A DNA stretch of 64,000 nucleotides from Zhouia amylolytica (GCF_900116365.1 NZ_FPAG01000003.1:381460-445459), one strand, 5' to 3'; positions 54,364 through 63,580 are shown, numbered from the stretch's first letter. Notes: a model not told the origin generated them from the letters alone. Made by a program: numbers and translations.

Positions 54364-55650
54364 ATGGAAATTTATATCCTCATTATAAGTTTTGTTGTGT
54401 TTTTAATGTTGCGTGTTCCCATTGCCTATAGTATTGGGTTATCAGCATTAATCACCTTATGTTTTAGTATTCCTTCTTTGGCAACCTTTACCGTGGTAGC
54501 CCAGAGAATGGCAACGGGTCTGGACAGCTTCTCCCTCATTGCCATTCCTTTTTTCATATTCGCAGGAGAATTAATGAATAAAGGTGGAATTGCTAAACGC
54601 TTGATTGATTTTGCAAAGTCGCTGGTAGGAAGTTTTCCGGGCGGACTTGCCTATGTGAATATAGTTGCATGTATGCTTTTTGGTGCGGTTTCCGGGTCTG
54701 CGGTGGCTGCGGCTTCCGCCATCGGAGGAGTAATGGGTAAAAGAATGAAAAAAGAAGGATATGATGAAGCATATAGTGCAGCTGTGAATATTACTTCTTC
54801 GACCACAGGTTTGTTAATTCCCCCGAGTAATGTATTGATTGTTTATTCACTGGCAAGTGGAGGAACTTCAATAGCAGCTTTGTTTATAGCAGGGTATGTG
54901 CCTGGTTTTCTCATCGGATTTTTATTGATGTTGGTGGCAGGTATTTATGCTTATAAGAAAAAATATCCGATAGGATTAAAAGCCAAATGGTATGAAATCT
55001 TCAAGTATTTCTTGAGAGCGTTACCAAGTTTATTTTTATTGGTTGTGGTGGTTGGTGGTATTGTAGCCGGTATTTTTACTGCTACCGAAGCATCTGCGAT
55101 TGCAGTACTTTATGCCTTAATTCTATCACTGATCTATAAGGAAATTACCATAAATGAACTCCCTGAAATCATTTTAAAATCTGCAGGAACCACTGCTATC
55201 GTTATGTTATTGGTAGCGGCTTCCATGTCTATGAGCTGGACCATGTCGTATGAAAACCTGCCACAAGCGGTAACAGAACTCCTGATGAATGTATCAGATA
55301 ACAAATTTGTAGTGCTGTTGGTTATCAATTTAATCCTTTTAGGGGTTGGAATATTTATGGATATAACCCCGGCAGTTCTCATATTCACACCCATATTTTT
55401 ACCCATTGTTACTGCCCTGGGTATCGATCCCGTTCATTTCGGAATTATAATGATATTGAATTTAAGTATTGGTTTGTGTACACCACCCGTAGGTTCTGTC
55501 CTCTTTGTAGGTTGTAGTGTGGCGAATCTCAGTATTTCAAAAGTGGTAAAACCATTAATGCCATTGTTCCTTGTGATGATCTTCGGGTTATTGCTGATTA
55601 CCTATATACCGGATATAACAATGTTATTGCCAAAATGGTTTGGGTTTTAA
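54364..55650 (+). CDS. dctM: TRAP transporter large permease (DctM family)
   Basis: A 428-residue inner-membrane permease with about 12 hydrophobic segments. Family blocks: IPFFIFAGELMNKGGIAKRLIDFAKSLVGSFPGGLAYVNI, MLFGAVSGSAVAAASAIGGVM, LLIPPSNVLIVYSLASGG, and near the end HFGIIMILNLSIGLCTPPVGSVLFVG. It forms the transport channel of the TRAP system and would bring uronate monomers across the inner membrane, complementing FucP for fucose. Confidence 0.94.
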   Translation: MEIYILIISFVVFLMLRVPIAYSIGLSALITLCFSIPSLATFTVVAQRMATGLDSFSLIAIPFFIFAGELMNKGGIAKRLIDFAKSLVGSFPGGLAYVNIVACMLFGAVSGSAVAAASAIGGVMGKRMKKEGYDEAYSAAVNITSSTTGLLIPPSNVLIVYSLASGGTSIAALFIAGYVPGFLIGFLLMLVAGIYAYKKKYPIGLKAKWYEIFKYFLRALPSLFLLVVVVGGIVAGIFTATEASAIAVLYALILSLIYKEITINELPEIILKSAGTTAIVMLLVAASMSMSWTMSYENLPQAVTELLMNVSDNKFVVLLVINLILLGVGIFMDITPAVLIFTPIFLPIVTALGIDPVHFGIIMILNLSIGLCTPPVGSVLFVGCSVANLSISKVVKPLMPLFLVMIFGLLLITYIPDITMLLPKWFGF

Positions 55651-55685
55651 TTTAATTATTCTTGAAAGTCTAAAACAAAATACGA

Positions 55686-56945
55686 ATGCAAAGAAGAAAA
55701 TTTATTGGTTCGGCCTCAATAGCTGGAATCATTACCGCAATGCTCCCTGGTAGTCTGGTTGCTTCAAACCAGGAAGGTTCTAATCATCTATTGGATGCCA
55801 AAAAACCAAACGATCGTGCCTATTGGACTGGCATGTTGTATAGAATGATGAATCCTGTATTTTCGAATCTGGCTAATGGAACCTTGGTGAAAAATATGCC
55901 TTTTGAAGTCTCACCATCTTATGACGGTAGAAAGAATGTTACGTATTTGGAAGCGGTGGGTAGAGCAGCAGCTGGAATGGCACCCTGGTTAGCATTACCC
56001 GACGATGACACCAAGGAAGGACAAATGCGTAAAGATTTAAAAGCAAAGTTTCTTAAGGGGATAGCCAACGGAGTTGATCCGTCTAATCCCGATTATTTGA
56101 ATTTCACCAAAGAATATCAGCCAATAGTGGATGCAGCATATTTAGCCCATGCTTTTTTAAGAGCTCCTAAAGCATTATGGGAGCCATTAGATGATACCAC
56201 CAAAAAGAGAGTAGTCAAAGAATTCAAAGCACTTAGAACCAGAAAACCTTGGAACAATAATTGGCAACTCTTTACTGCAATAACTGAAGCTTTCCTCCTG
56301 GAAATTGGAGAGGAGTGGGATAAAGAAGCTGTAGATCGTGCATTGAATAAATTTAAAGATTGGTATGTAGGTGATGGCTGGTATAGTGATGGTCCGAATT
56401 TTTCATTTGATTATTATAATTCTTTCGTAATTCATCCGATGCTGGTAGATACCTTAAAAGTATTATCAGATCATGGAAAGGTACCAGTAGCAGATTATGA
56501 ACTTGCTTTAAAAAGGATGTTAAGATATGTGGTGCATTTAGAGCGGATGATTTCTCCTGAAGGAACCTATCCGGTTATAGGTAGATCTATTACCTATAGG
56601 AATGGTGCATTTCAAGCGCTGGCCCAAGTGGCATTAATAAAGAAATTACCTGAAGATATAAGTCCGGCACAAGTGAGGAGTGCACTTACCGCCGTTAAAA
56701 AGAACATCTTTCAAAAAGGAACCTTTGATAAGAATGATTGGCTTACGCTAGGCTTCTGCGGACATCACCCCGACGTGGCCGATTATTATTCGTCTACCGG
56801 AAGTATGTATATGGCCTCTTTAAGTTTTCTACCCTTAGGTTTACCTGCCGATGATGAATTTTGGACTTCGGATCCTGAAGAATGGACCTCGAAAAAGGCG
56901 TGGAGCGGTAAAAGCTTTAAAAAAGATTATCATGTAGACTATTAA
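55686..56945 (+). CDS. DUF2264 protein, possible exo-acting beta-glucuronidase (GH154-like)
   Basis: A 419-residue exported protein. The N-terminus MQRRKFIGSASIAG resembles a Tat signal (RRKFIG), followed by a hydrophobic segment and VASNQ. The mature part is an alpha/alpha barrel with the DUF2264 hallmarks YLEAVGRAAAGMAPWLALPDD, NNWQLFTAITEAFLL, WYVGDGWYSDGPNFSFDYYNSFVIHPM and PVIGRSITYRNGAFQAL. I associate DUF2264 with CAZy family GH154, which has a described beta-glucuronidase; this is from memory. As last gene of the lyase operon it could remove saturated glucuronate from oligosaccharide ends. It is followed by a strong terminator. Confidence 0.75.
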   Translation: MQRRKFIGSASIAGIITAMLPGSLVASNQEGSNHLLDAKKPNDRAYWTGMLYRMMNPVFSNLANGTLVKNMPFEVSPSYDGRKNVTYLEAVGRAAAGMAPWLALPDDDTKEGQMRKDLKAKFLKGIANGVDPSNPDYLNFTKEYQPIVDAAYLAHAFLRAPKALWEPLDDTTKKRVVKEFKALRTRKPWNNNWQLFTAITEAFLLEIGEEWDKEAVDRALNKFKDWYVGDGWYSDGPNFSFDYYNSFVIHPMLVDTLKVLSDHGKVPVADYELALKRMLRYVVHLERMISPEGTYPVIGRSITYRNGAFQALAQVALIKKLPEDISPAQVRSALTAVKKNIFQKGTFDKNDWLTLGFCGHHPDVADYYSSTGSMYMASLSFLPLGLPADDEFWTSDPEEWTSKKAWSGKSFKKDYHVDY

Positions 56946-56947
56946 AA

Positions 56948-56983
56948 AAAGAGCCCTTAAACAATATTGTTTAAGGGCTCTTT
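56948..56983. terminator. Long perfect hairpin between the PUL and the MarR gene
   Basis: AAAGAGCCCTTAAACAAT is followed directly by its perfect reverse complement, an 18-bp arm on each side. On the minus strand it ends in seven T residues; on the plus strand only TTT follows. It is likely a bidirectional terminator for the convergent DUF2264 and marR transcripts. Confidence 0.85.
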
Positions 56984-57051
56984 AGGAAATAGTTGGTTTG
57001 GGTTAGATTTAAGTTAGTTGCTAGAATTGTATTATTTCCTATTTCGTTAAA

Positions 57052-57102
57052 AACTCATCTCAAAAGTGATTTAAGAATTAAAATCCGCTGCTGAGATGAG
57101 TT
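57052..57102 (-). terminator. Second inverted repeat before the marR stop
   Basis: AACTCATCTCA (57052-57062) and TGAGATGAGTT (57092-57102) form an 11-bp stem with a 29-nt loop that contains a smaller AT-rich inverted repeat. On the minus strand it is followed by TTTTTAA, so it may be the first terminator of the MarR gene. Confidence 0.5.
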
Positions 57103-57114
57103 CCTCCTCATTTT

Positions 57115-57558
57115 TTAGCCATTGTGATTATTACAGTTTTCAATAATCTTATGGAGTATATGGTCAACTTGTTCAATTTCTTTATCAGTTATGCCTTTTA
57201 AAGCCATGCTTCGATTTTGTTTGATGAGTTCTTGCATTTCATCAAGAGTGCGATCTCCAAATACGGTAACGCTTAAATGATATCGACGTTTATCCGAAGG
57301 ATTTAAAGATTTCTCCAAATAGCCATTTCTAGTCATTAAATCAATAGTTCTGTTAACCGAAGCAGCATCCTTAAAAACCAATTTGGCCAACTCTTTTTGA
57401 GAAAGCTTAGGATACTTCTTTAAAAAGATCAGTACCATAGCTTGATCAATGGTGATTTTAGGGATGCTTTTGCTTATGCGTTTCTGAGCCATTCTTCTAT
57501 ATTCCTTAATAGCTCGTTCTATAACATAAAAAATGGTTTCATTTGGTAGCTTCACCAA
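57115..57558 (-). CDS. MarR-family transcriptional regulator
   Basis: A 147-residue winged-helix protein. The DNA-binding part is KYPKLSQKELAKLVFKDAASVNRTIDLMTRNGYLEKSLNPSDKRRYHLSVTVFG, with the wing residues DKRR typical of MarR proteins; N- and C-terminal helices form the dimer interface. It is divergent from the YjbQ-family gene, and the gap between them contains an 18-bp AT palindrome that is a good candidate for its own operator. A link to the PUL is not indicated, because terminators separate them. Confidence 0.9.
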   Translation of the reverse strand: MVKLPNETIFYVIERAIKEYRRMAQKRISKSIPKITIDQAMVLIFLKKYPKLSQKELAKLVFKDAASVNRTIDLMTRNGYLEKSLNPSDKRRYHLSVTVFGDRTLDEMQELIKQNRSMALKGITDKEIEQVDHILHKIIENCNNHNG

Positions 57559-57582
57559 TGCTAATTTTAATTAATATAAATA

Positions 57583-57600
57583 TAATTGATATATCAATTA
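57583..57600. promoter_or_regulatory. 18-bp palindrome, candidate MarR operator
   Basis: TAATTGATATATCAATTA is its own reverse complement, and the TTGATATATCAA core is a common MarR-family target shape. It lies 25 bp upstream of the MarR start codon and 70 bp upstream of the YjbQ-family gene, so it could control both. Confidence 0.6.
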
Positions 57601-57669
57601 AAAGCAATTGTTTTTGTCATTTATTTATATTTTTAAGGCTTAAAATTCATTTAACGGATTTAAATTAAC

Positions 57670-58101
57670 ATGAGAATTTTTCAAAAGGAGATAAAAATTG
57701 AATCCAATCCAAGAGGTTTTCACCTTATAACAAATAAGATACTCGATTCCATCCCAGAGATAGCTACGCTGACTGTAGGTCAATTACAGGTGTTTATTAA
57801 ACATACCTCGGCGAGTTTGACAATTAATGAGAATGCAGATCCCACGGTAAGAGCGGACTTTGAATCGCATTTCAATAAAATGGTAGCAGAAAATGAACCC
57901 TATTATATTCATACGTATGAGGGTCCCGACGATATGCCAGCGCATATAAAAGCATCGCTTTTAGGGTCGTCCGTTACTATACCCATAACTGATGGTCAGT
58001 TAAATTTGGGTACCTGGCAAGGAATTTATCTATGCGAGCATCGAAATAATGGGGGGACAAGAAAATTAGTGATTACAGCTTTTGGTTCCTCGAAGCGATA
58101 A
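57670..58101 (+). CDS. YjbQ/UPF0047 family protein
   Basis: A 143-residue cytoplasmic protein of the UPF0047 family. The signature KHTSASLTINENADPTVRADF and the C-terminal GTWQGIYLCEHRNNGGTRKLVIT are diagnostic. Some members have weak thiamine-phosphate synthase activity, but the cell role is not established. It is divergent from marR. Its 3' end overlaps the convergent HAD phosphatase gene by 29 nt, so the two transcripts are antisense at their ends. Confidence 0.9.
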   Translation: MRIFQKEIKIESNPRGFHLITNKILDSIPEIATLTVGQLQVFIKHTSASLTINENADPTVRADFESHFNKMVAENEPYYIHTYEGPDDMPAHIKASLLGSSVTIPITDGQLNLGTWQGIYLCEHRNNGGTRKLVITAFGSSKR

Positions 58102-58888
58102 GTTGCTCCAGGATCTGAACCACTCCATCTTCATTATTACTGGTGGTTCTAAAGCGAGCCGCTTGTTTTATGTTAGGATGAGCATTATCCATGGCGTAAC
58201 TAAAATAAGCCTCCTGCATCATTTCCAAATCATTATTATAATCTCCGAATACCATTGTTTCTTCTTTGGTAACGCCCAGTTGATTCTGAAGAAATCTTAA
58301 GGCGACTCCCTTATTGGCATCAGGGTGAGACAGATCTAACCAGTTTTGCCCGGATACTTTTACCTGCATCTCATCTTCCAAATGTTTTACAGCCGGATAT
58401 ATATGGGCCTCGGAACTTTCGTAATGAAACACAGCTATTTTTAAGATGTCCTGAGAATCAACCTTGGTGAGATCTTCAACAATCTCATAAGCTGCATAGT
58501 ACTCATTAAAAAGATCAATAAATTCAACCTCCCTGGTTTCTATATACGATTTGTTTTTTCCGCAAAGTACCACATATACACCATCTAGATCTCTTAGAAG
58601 TCCAACAAGGTAATCGATCTTTTCTTTGGGTAAATGAGTTACCAAAAGTTCTTTGTCATGCTGCTTGGCAATTCCACCATTCTCAGCTATGATGGTTATT
58701 TCATTGGCAATCTTGTTCAGCTTATCGGTAATACTGTGATATTGACGACCACTGGCTGCTGCAAAATGTATATTGTGTTTTTTTAATTCTTCGTATAACT
58801 GAAAAAAACGGTCACTCACTTTCCCTTCAGAATTAAGCAAGGTCCCATCCATATCACTAACGACAAGTCTAACTTTAGATAGATCCAT
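58073..58888 (-). CDS. HAD-family phosphatase (Cof subfamily)
   Basis: A 271-residue haloacid-dehalogenase hydrolase. The nucleophile motif is VVSDMDGTLLNSEG (D12, D14), motif II lies in FAAASGRQY, and the late motif is VFGDYNNDLEMMQEA with the preceding NKGVALRFLQ lysine. The middle cap domain is of the C2 Cof type. These enzymes dephosphorylate sugar phosphates or nucleotide-type metabolites with broad specificity; no precise substrate can be given. Its end overlaps the convergent yjbQ-like gene. Confidence 0.9.
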   Translation of the reverse strand: MDLSKVRLVVSDMDGTLLNSEGKVSDRFFQLYEELKKHNIHFAAASGRQYHSITDKLNKIANEITIIAENGGIAKQHDKELLVTHLPKEKIDYLVGLLRDLDGVYVVLCGKNKSYIETREVEFIDLFNEYYAAYEIVEDLTKVDSQDILKIAVFHYESSEAHIYPAVKHLEDEMQVKVSGQNWLDLSHPDANKGVALRFLQNQLGVTKEETMVFGDYNNDLEMMQEAYFSYAMDNAHPNIKQAARFRTTSNNEDGVVQILEQLIASRNQKL

Positions 58889-58970
58889 TTAAATAGATTT
58901 AAGGTGCAAAAGTAATGTAGAATGAAGTAATTAGATGTTAATTGCACGTTATTTTACTGAGGCATCATAA

Positions 58971-59001
58971 AATAAAAAATCCGGTTCTTAGAACCGGATT
59001 T
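58971..59001 (-). terminator. Terminator of the infC-rpmI-rplT transcript
   Basis: AATCCGGTTC and GAACCGGATT form a 10-bp stem with a TTA loop. Read on the minus strand it ends in six T residues and TATTTTAT, directly after rplT. Confidence 0.9.
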
Positions 59002-59029
59002 ATAAACGAGATAATATATTGTTAGACGT

Positions 59030-59374
59030 TTATTTTACTTTTTCAACGATTGCTTTGAAAGCTTCCGGGTGATTCATAGCTAAGTCTGCAAGAACTTTTC
59101 TGTTAAGTTCGATGTTGTTAGCTTTAACCTGTCCCATAAACTGAGAATAAGACATACCGTGTAGTCTGGCTCCAGCGTTAATACGCGTAATCCATAATGC
59201 ACGGAAAGTTCTTTTCTTATTTCTACGGTCTCTGTAAGCATATTGCATTGCTTTGTCAACCGCATTCTTAGCAACAGTCCAAACGTTTTTACGTCTTCCG
59301 TAGTAACCTTTGGCTTGTTTTAAAACCTTTTTTCTTCGAGCTCTTTTAGCTACTGAATTTACTGATCTTGGCAT
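59030..59374 (-). CDS. rplT: Ribosomal protein L20
   Basis: A 114-residue basic protein with the standard L20 sequence: [62 protein letters not shown] and [10 protein letters not shown]. It is needed for assembly of the 50S subunit and in many bacteria also represses its own operon by binding leader mRNA. It is the last gene of the leftward thrS-infC-rpmI-rplT cluster. A 92-nt gap to rpmI contains a small hairpin (GTCAG-AAA-CTGAC at 59400-59412) that could be a regulatory site. Confidence 0.98.
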   Translation of the reverse strand: MPRSVNSVAKRARRKKVLKQAKGYYGRRKNVWTVAKNAVDKAMQYAYRDRRNKKRTFRALWITRINAGARLHGMSYSQFMGQVKANNIELNRKVLADLAMNHPEAFKAIVEKVK

Positions 59375-59466
59375 AATTTTAAATTTTTTGTAGTAGGCGG
59401 TCAGAAACTGACACTTTTTTTGAGCCTAACTCCAGGGTTATACAATTTATTGAACCGAAGGAACGA

Positions 59467-59664
59467 TTACTTTAAACGTAGTTGTTCCTTAATGCTGTTC
59501 TCATCCGACTTGTCAACAAGCGTTGAATGAGTAAGCGCTAGCTTACGCTTTTTAGATTTTTTTGTCAAAATGTGACTCTTAAAAGCGTGCTTTCTTTTGA
59601 TTTTACCAGTACCTGTAAGCTTAAAACGCTTCTTAGCACTAGATTTTGTTTTTTGTTTAGGCAT
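59467..59664 (-). CDS. rpmI: Ribosomal protein L35
   Basis: A 65-residue, strongly basic protein. [33 protein letters not shown] is the L35 hallmark, followed by [29 protein letters not shown]. It belongs to the 50S subunit. It lies 34 nt after infC, in the conserved infC-rpmI-rplT order. Confidence 0.97.
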   Translation of the reverse strand: MPKQKTKSSAKKRFKLTGTGKIKRKHAFKSHILTKKSKKRKLALTHSTLVDKSDENSIKEQLRLK

Positions 59665-59698
59665 TTCTCCTAGTATTTACTTAATTATCTCGCTTATC

Positions 59699-60253
59699 TT
59701 ATTTAGTCTTTTTAGGAGCGATAAACATAGTCATTCGCTTCCCTTCAAGTTTAGGCATTTGTTCTACTTTACCAAGCTCTTCCAATTCAGAAGCTAAACG
59801 TAAAAGTAAAATCTCACCTTGGTCTTTATATACAATAGAACGTCCTTTAAAGAAAACGTATGCTTTTAATTTGGCACCGTCTTTTAAGAACTTCTCTGCG
59901 TGTTTCTTTTTAAATTGGTAGTCGTGGTCATCAGTTTGCGGACCAAAACGAATCTCCTTAACGACAACTTTACTAGCTTTCGCCTTTAGAGCCTTTTCGC
60001 GTTTCTTTTGTTCGTAAAGAAACTTTTTGTAATCCATTATTTTACAAACGGGAGGTTTTGCATTTGGAGAAATCTCTACCAAATCTAATTCCATTTCCTG
60101 AGCCTTTGAAAAAGCTTCTCTGGTTGGGTAAACTCCCATTTCTACATTATCGCCTACCAATCTCACTTCAGGTACACGAATTTTTTCGTTGATCCTGTGT
60201 TGTTCTTGAGTTTGTCTCTGTTGTGGACGACGATTATTTCTTCTAATAGCTAT
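59699..60253 (-). CDS. infC: Translation initiation factor IF-3, with probable ATA start codon
   Basis: A 184-residue IF-3. The N-terminal domain ([28 protein letters not shown]) is joined by the lysine-rich linker ([18 protein letters not shown]) to the C-terminal domain ([25 protein letters not shown]). The first ATG/GTG-type codon in frame (GTG, 60166) would remove the conserved RINEKIRVP. Reading upstream the frame is open through an [16 protein letters not shown] segment to ATA GCT ATT AGA AGA at 60253, just 9 nt after an in-frame stop (TAA GTC ATA). The protein should therefore start at ATA, read as M-A-I-R-R. Non-AUG starts in infC underlie autoregulation by IF-3 in Escherichia coli. 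It starts 30 nt after thrS. Confidence 0.9.
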   Translation of the reverse strand: MAIRRNNRRPQQRQTQEQHRINEKIRVPEVRLVGDNVEMGVYPTREAFSKAQEMELDLVEISPNAKPPVCKIMDYKKFLYEQKKREKALKAKASKVVVKEIRFGPQTDDHDYQFKKKHAEKFLKDGAKLKAYVFFKGRSIVYKDQGEILLLRLASELEELGKVEQMPKLEGKRMTMFIAPKKTK

Positions 60254-60282
60254 GACTTATAATTTTTTAGTTAAACTTTATT

Positions 60283-62226
60283 TTACTTAAACGGTTTTAA
60301 GTTACTACTGATTTCGTTATTTACCAAATCTGCAAATGATTTTACAGACATGCTTCCTAAATCTCCCTCACCATGCTTTCTTACTGAAACCGTTGCTTCC
60401 TTTTCTTCATTTTCTCCGACAATCAGCATGAATGGTATTTTATTCATCTCTGCTTCACGGATCTTCTTCCCTATGGTTTCGTTGCGGTTGTCAACGAGGG
60501 CGCGAATTTCGTCATTTTCCAATAAATTTAAAACTTTTTCCGCATATTTTTCATATTTCTCACTGAGAGAGAGGATGATAGCCTGTTCTGGCATCAACCA
60601 TAAAGGGAAATTACCACCTGTATGCTCCAGCAAAATAGCAACAAAACGCTCCATACTTCCAAAAGGAGCCCGGTGAATCATTACAGGTCTGTGAAGTTTG
60701 TCGTCACTACCCTTATAGCTTAGATCAAAACGCTCCGGTAGGTTATAATCTACCTGGATCGTTCCCAATTGCCATTTCCTTCCCAATGCATCCTTCACCA
60801 TAAAATCAAGCTTAGGGCCATAGAAAGCAGCCTCGCCGGTTTCTATAACATAATTTAAGCCTTTCTCATTGGCAGCATTGATAATAGCATTTTCAGCTTT
60901 TTCCCAGTTTTCAGTACTTCCAATGTATTTATCAGGATTTTCAGGGTCTCTTAACGATACCTGAGCTGTAAAGTTTTCAAAACCTAAAGAGCCAAATACA
61001 TAAAGAACAAGGTCTATTACATTCTTGAATTCCTCATCCAATTGTTCCGGAGTACAGAATATGTGAGCATCATCTTGCGTAAAACCTCTAACTCGGGTTA
61101 GACCATGCAATTCTCCACTCTGTTCATACCTGTAAACCGTTCCAAATTCTGCATAACGCTTCGGAAGATCTTTATAACTCCAAGGTTTGGCGTTATAGAT
61201 CTCACAGTGATGCGGACAATTCATCGGTTTTAATAAGAACTCCTCATCTTCCTTAGGAGTATGAATAGGTTGAAAGCTATCCTCTCCATATTTAGCATAA
61301 TGTCCGGAAGTTACATAAAGCTCTTTTTGTCCGATATGAGGCGAAACTACTTGCTCATATCCTGCTTTTTGTTGTGCTTTTTTCAAAAACTGTTCTAAAC
61401 GCTCGCGCAATGCAGCGCCTTTAGGTAACCATAATGGTAAGCCCTGACCAACCTTAGCTGAAAACGTAAACAACTCTAATTCTTTCCCTAATTTACGGTG
61501 ATCTCTCTTTTTGGCTTCTTCCAAAAGAGCCAGATATTCTTTAAGCTCTTTTTGTTTAGGAAAGGAGATACCATATACACGGGTAAGCTGTTTGTTTTTT
61601 TCATCACCTCTCCAGTAGGCACCGGCAGCAGATAAAAGTTTTACAGCTTTAATATATCCTGTATTTGGAATATGACCTCCGCGACATAAATCCGTAAAAG
61701 TGGCATGGTCACAAAAGGTGATAGTTCCATCTTCCAAATTCTCTATAAGTTCTACCTTAAACTCGTTGCCCTGATCTTTATAATATGATAAGGCATCAGC
61801 CTTACTAACAGAACGCATATTGAATTCGTGCTTGCCACGGGCAATCTCTAACATCTTATTTTCGATGGCAGGAAAATCTTTTTCTGAAACAGCCTGGTCA
61901 CCAAAATCCACATCGTAATAAAATCCATTATCGATAGCCGGACCAATTGTTAGTTTAACGCCAGGATACAATTCCTCTAAAGCCTGAGCTAACACGTGTG
62001 CGCTGGAATGCCAAAAAGCTTTTTTCCCTTCATCATTATTCCAGGTATAAAGAACAAGATTACCATCGGTGGTTAAAGGGGTTACCGTTTCAACCGTTTC
62101 ACCATTAAAACTTGCCGAAATAACGTTTCTAGCCAAGCCTTCACTGATACTCTTGGCAACATCCATTGGAGTCGAATTTTTCTCAAACTCCTTTACCGAA
62201 CCATCTGGTAATGTAATCTTGATCAT
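60283..62226 (-). CDS. thrS: Threonyl-tRNA synthetase
   Basis: A 647-residue class II synthetase of normal length. Residues 1-60 are the TGS domain, about 70-225 the editing domain ([20 protein letters not shown] and [10 protein letters not shown]), about 245-540 the catalytic core ([63 protein letters not shown]) and the last 100 residues the anticodon-binding domain. It charges tRNA-Thr. It heads the conserved thrS-infC-rpmI-rplT cluster. I see no T-box or long leader upstream. Confidence 0.98.
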   Translation of the reverse strand: MIKITLPDGSVKEFEKNSTPMDVAKSISEGLARNVISASFNGETVETVTPLTTDGNLVLYTWNNDEGKKAFWHSSAHVLAQALEELYPGVKLTIGPAIDNGFYYDVDFGDQAVSEKDFPAIENKMLEIARGKHEFNMRSVSKADALSYYKDQGNEFKVELIENLEDGTITFCDHATFTDLCRGGHIPNTGYIKAVKLLSAAGAYWRGDEKNKQLTRVYGISFPKQKELKEYLALLEEAKKRDHRKLGKELELFTFSAKVGQGLPLWLPKGAALRERLEQFLKKAQQKAGYEQVVSPHIGQKELYVTSGHYAKYGEDSFQPIHTPKEDEEFLLKPMNCPHHCEIYNAKPWSYKDLPKRYAEFGTVYRYEQSGELHGLTRVRGFTQDDAHIFCTPEQLDEEFKNVIDLVLYVFGSLGFENFTAQVSLRDPENPDKYIGSTENWEKAENAIINAANEKGLNYVIETGEAAFYGPKLDFMVKDALGRKWQLGTIQVDYNLPERFDLSYKGSDDKLHRPVMIHRAPFGSMERFVAILLEHTGGNFPLWLMPEQAIILSLSEKYEKYAEKVLNLLENDEIRALVDNRNETIGKKIREAEMNKIPFMLIVGENEEKEATVSVRKHGEGDLGSMSVKSFADLVNNEISSNLKPFK

Positions 62227-62312
62227 TAATAAGTTTTTTAAATACAGTGTGCAAAGATAATAGGAAGTTATAAAGCATACAATATTATAAGACCTTTATA
62301 TAATAAGATGTT

Positions 62313-62594
62313 TTAAAGAATATCTTGCCATTCAGAATGTTTGTCTAGGGTGGCTTTCGCAAATGGACAAAGCGGAATGATCTTAATTCCTTTTTCCCTG
62401 GCAAACAGAACCGCAGCTTCCACAAGACGTAACCCAATACCCTGACCTTTTAATATAGGGTTTACATCAGTATGGTCTATGATAAACTTATCGGTTCCTG
62501 CCCATGTGTACGTCATGTACGCCAAATCTTTACCGTTTTCCGCAATGTGAAACTTTCCGTGTTTCCCGTCATCCTGTTGAAGTACCTCTGTCAT
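62313..62594 (-). CDS. Small GNAT-family N-acetyltransferase (YjdJ-like)
   Basis: A 93-residue single-domain acetyltransferase from the ATG at 62594 (MTEVLQQDDGKHGKFHI); upstream in-frame codons encode a hydrophobic AT-rich stretch unlike the family and are excluded. The acetyl-CoA site is LKGQGIGLRLVEAAVLFAREKGIKI, followed by PLCPFAKATLDKHSEWQDIL, which is the usual end of this short COG2388 type. The substrate is unknown. It lies upstream of thrS in the same direction, 86 nt away. Confidence 0.88.
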   Translation of the reverse strand: MTEVLQQDDGKHGKFHIAENGKDLAYMTYTWAGTDKFIIDHTDVNPILKGQGIGLRLVEAAVLFAREKGIKIIPLCPFAKATLDKHSEWQDIL

Positions 62595-62989
62595 GGTTAT
62601 ATAAAGTCTGATGATCTTGTAAAGATAAAGATAATATTTCTTCATGAGTTGTGAGCCGGATATAGGTAAATGAATATAGATAATATGATTTGTTTAAAGA
62701 TGACTTAATAACAGGGTTAAGGTTTGGTTCCTCGTGTATATAGAGGAAGCAGCGCCAGTTCATTATTTTATTAGGAACACGCGAATTCTGACGCCTGTTT
62801 ATTGTCCTATTTATAAAGAGGCGAATCCCATCGGTGTTTCACAGGTTGCATAAAGTGTTTTACAGTTGTCCAGGCCCGGTGCAAAGCCGTAGACAAGTCC
62901 TGGATAAGTCCTGTGTAACCCCTTGATAAAGGATAGATGAGCCAAAGTCAATACAGGGATGAGTAAAAAGAGTACTATCTATATAATAT
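62595..62989. other. Non-coding stretch before the tandem repeats
   Basis: No credible gene is seen here. Around 62855-62885 there is a diverged copy of the core found in the following tandem repeats (TTGTCCAGGCCCGGTGCAA), so the repeat family probably begins near 62830. Confidence 0.55.
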
Positions 62990-63580
62990 GAGTTCGATCT
63001 TTATAACTATTGTCCTGATCTATCTCTAACCTTACTTCTGTTACATTAATAGGTGCTAAAAGAAGATTTACAACTCGTTTAAAGGTGTCCAGGCCCGGTG
63101 CAACAGTATGGATACAGTATATATTAAGTATGGATAAGGTATGGTTGCCTTAAGAATGTTCCTTATGTATTATATATGAGTCCGACTTCATTCCTAAGGT
63201 CCTTATTCATTTTACGCAAACCATTTGATGGGTTTATAGGTGCTAAAAGAAGATTTACAACTCGTTTAAAGTTGTCTAGGCCCGGTGCAACAGTATGGAT
63301 ACGGTATAGATAAAGTATGGATAAGGTATGGTTGCCTTAAGAGTGTTTAGTATATAATATATATGAGTTCGTCTTTATTTTTAAGGTCATTGTTCGTTTC
63401 CAACCTTCCACCTGATACCTTAATAGGTGCTAAAAGAAGATTTACAACTCGTTTAAAGGTGTCCAGGCCCGGTGCAATAGTGTGGATACAGTATATATAC
63501 AGAGTGTGTAAACTATGAATAGGGTAGGTGTGGTGTATGCGGTGATATATATAAGAGTGCCTTTTAAGGGTTGTCAATGA
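62990..63580. repeat. 187-bp-period tandem repeat, about three copies plus a partial
   Basis: The block starting AGGTGCTAAAAGAAGATTTA begins at 63051, 63238 and 63425, exactly 187 bp apart each time. The conserved core runs about 75 nt, through GTCCAGGCCCGGTGCAACAG and GGATAC. The flanks (ATATGAGTTCG, at 62987, 63175 and 63362) also repeat but are less conserved. A further partial copy starts near 63552. The period is not a multiple of three and no shared open frame is kept, so coding is unlikely. Confidence 0.85.

Noticed and set aside
1..56945. Horizontal transfer markers (integrase, insertion sequences, tRNA attachment site) around the PUL
   Set aside because: No transposase, integrase, tRNA or flanking direct repeat is visible; the PUL edge at 56945-57115 is only terminators, and the left edge lies outside the window.
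62227..62312. T-box or other riboswitch before thrS
   Set aside because: The gap to the upstream gene is only 86 nt and AT-rich, with no specifier loop or T-box sequence seen.
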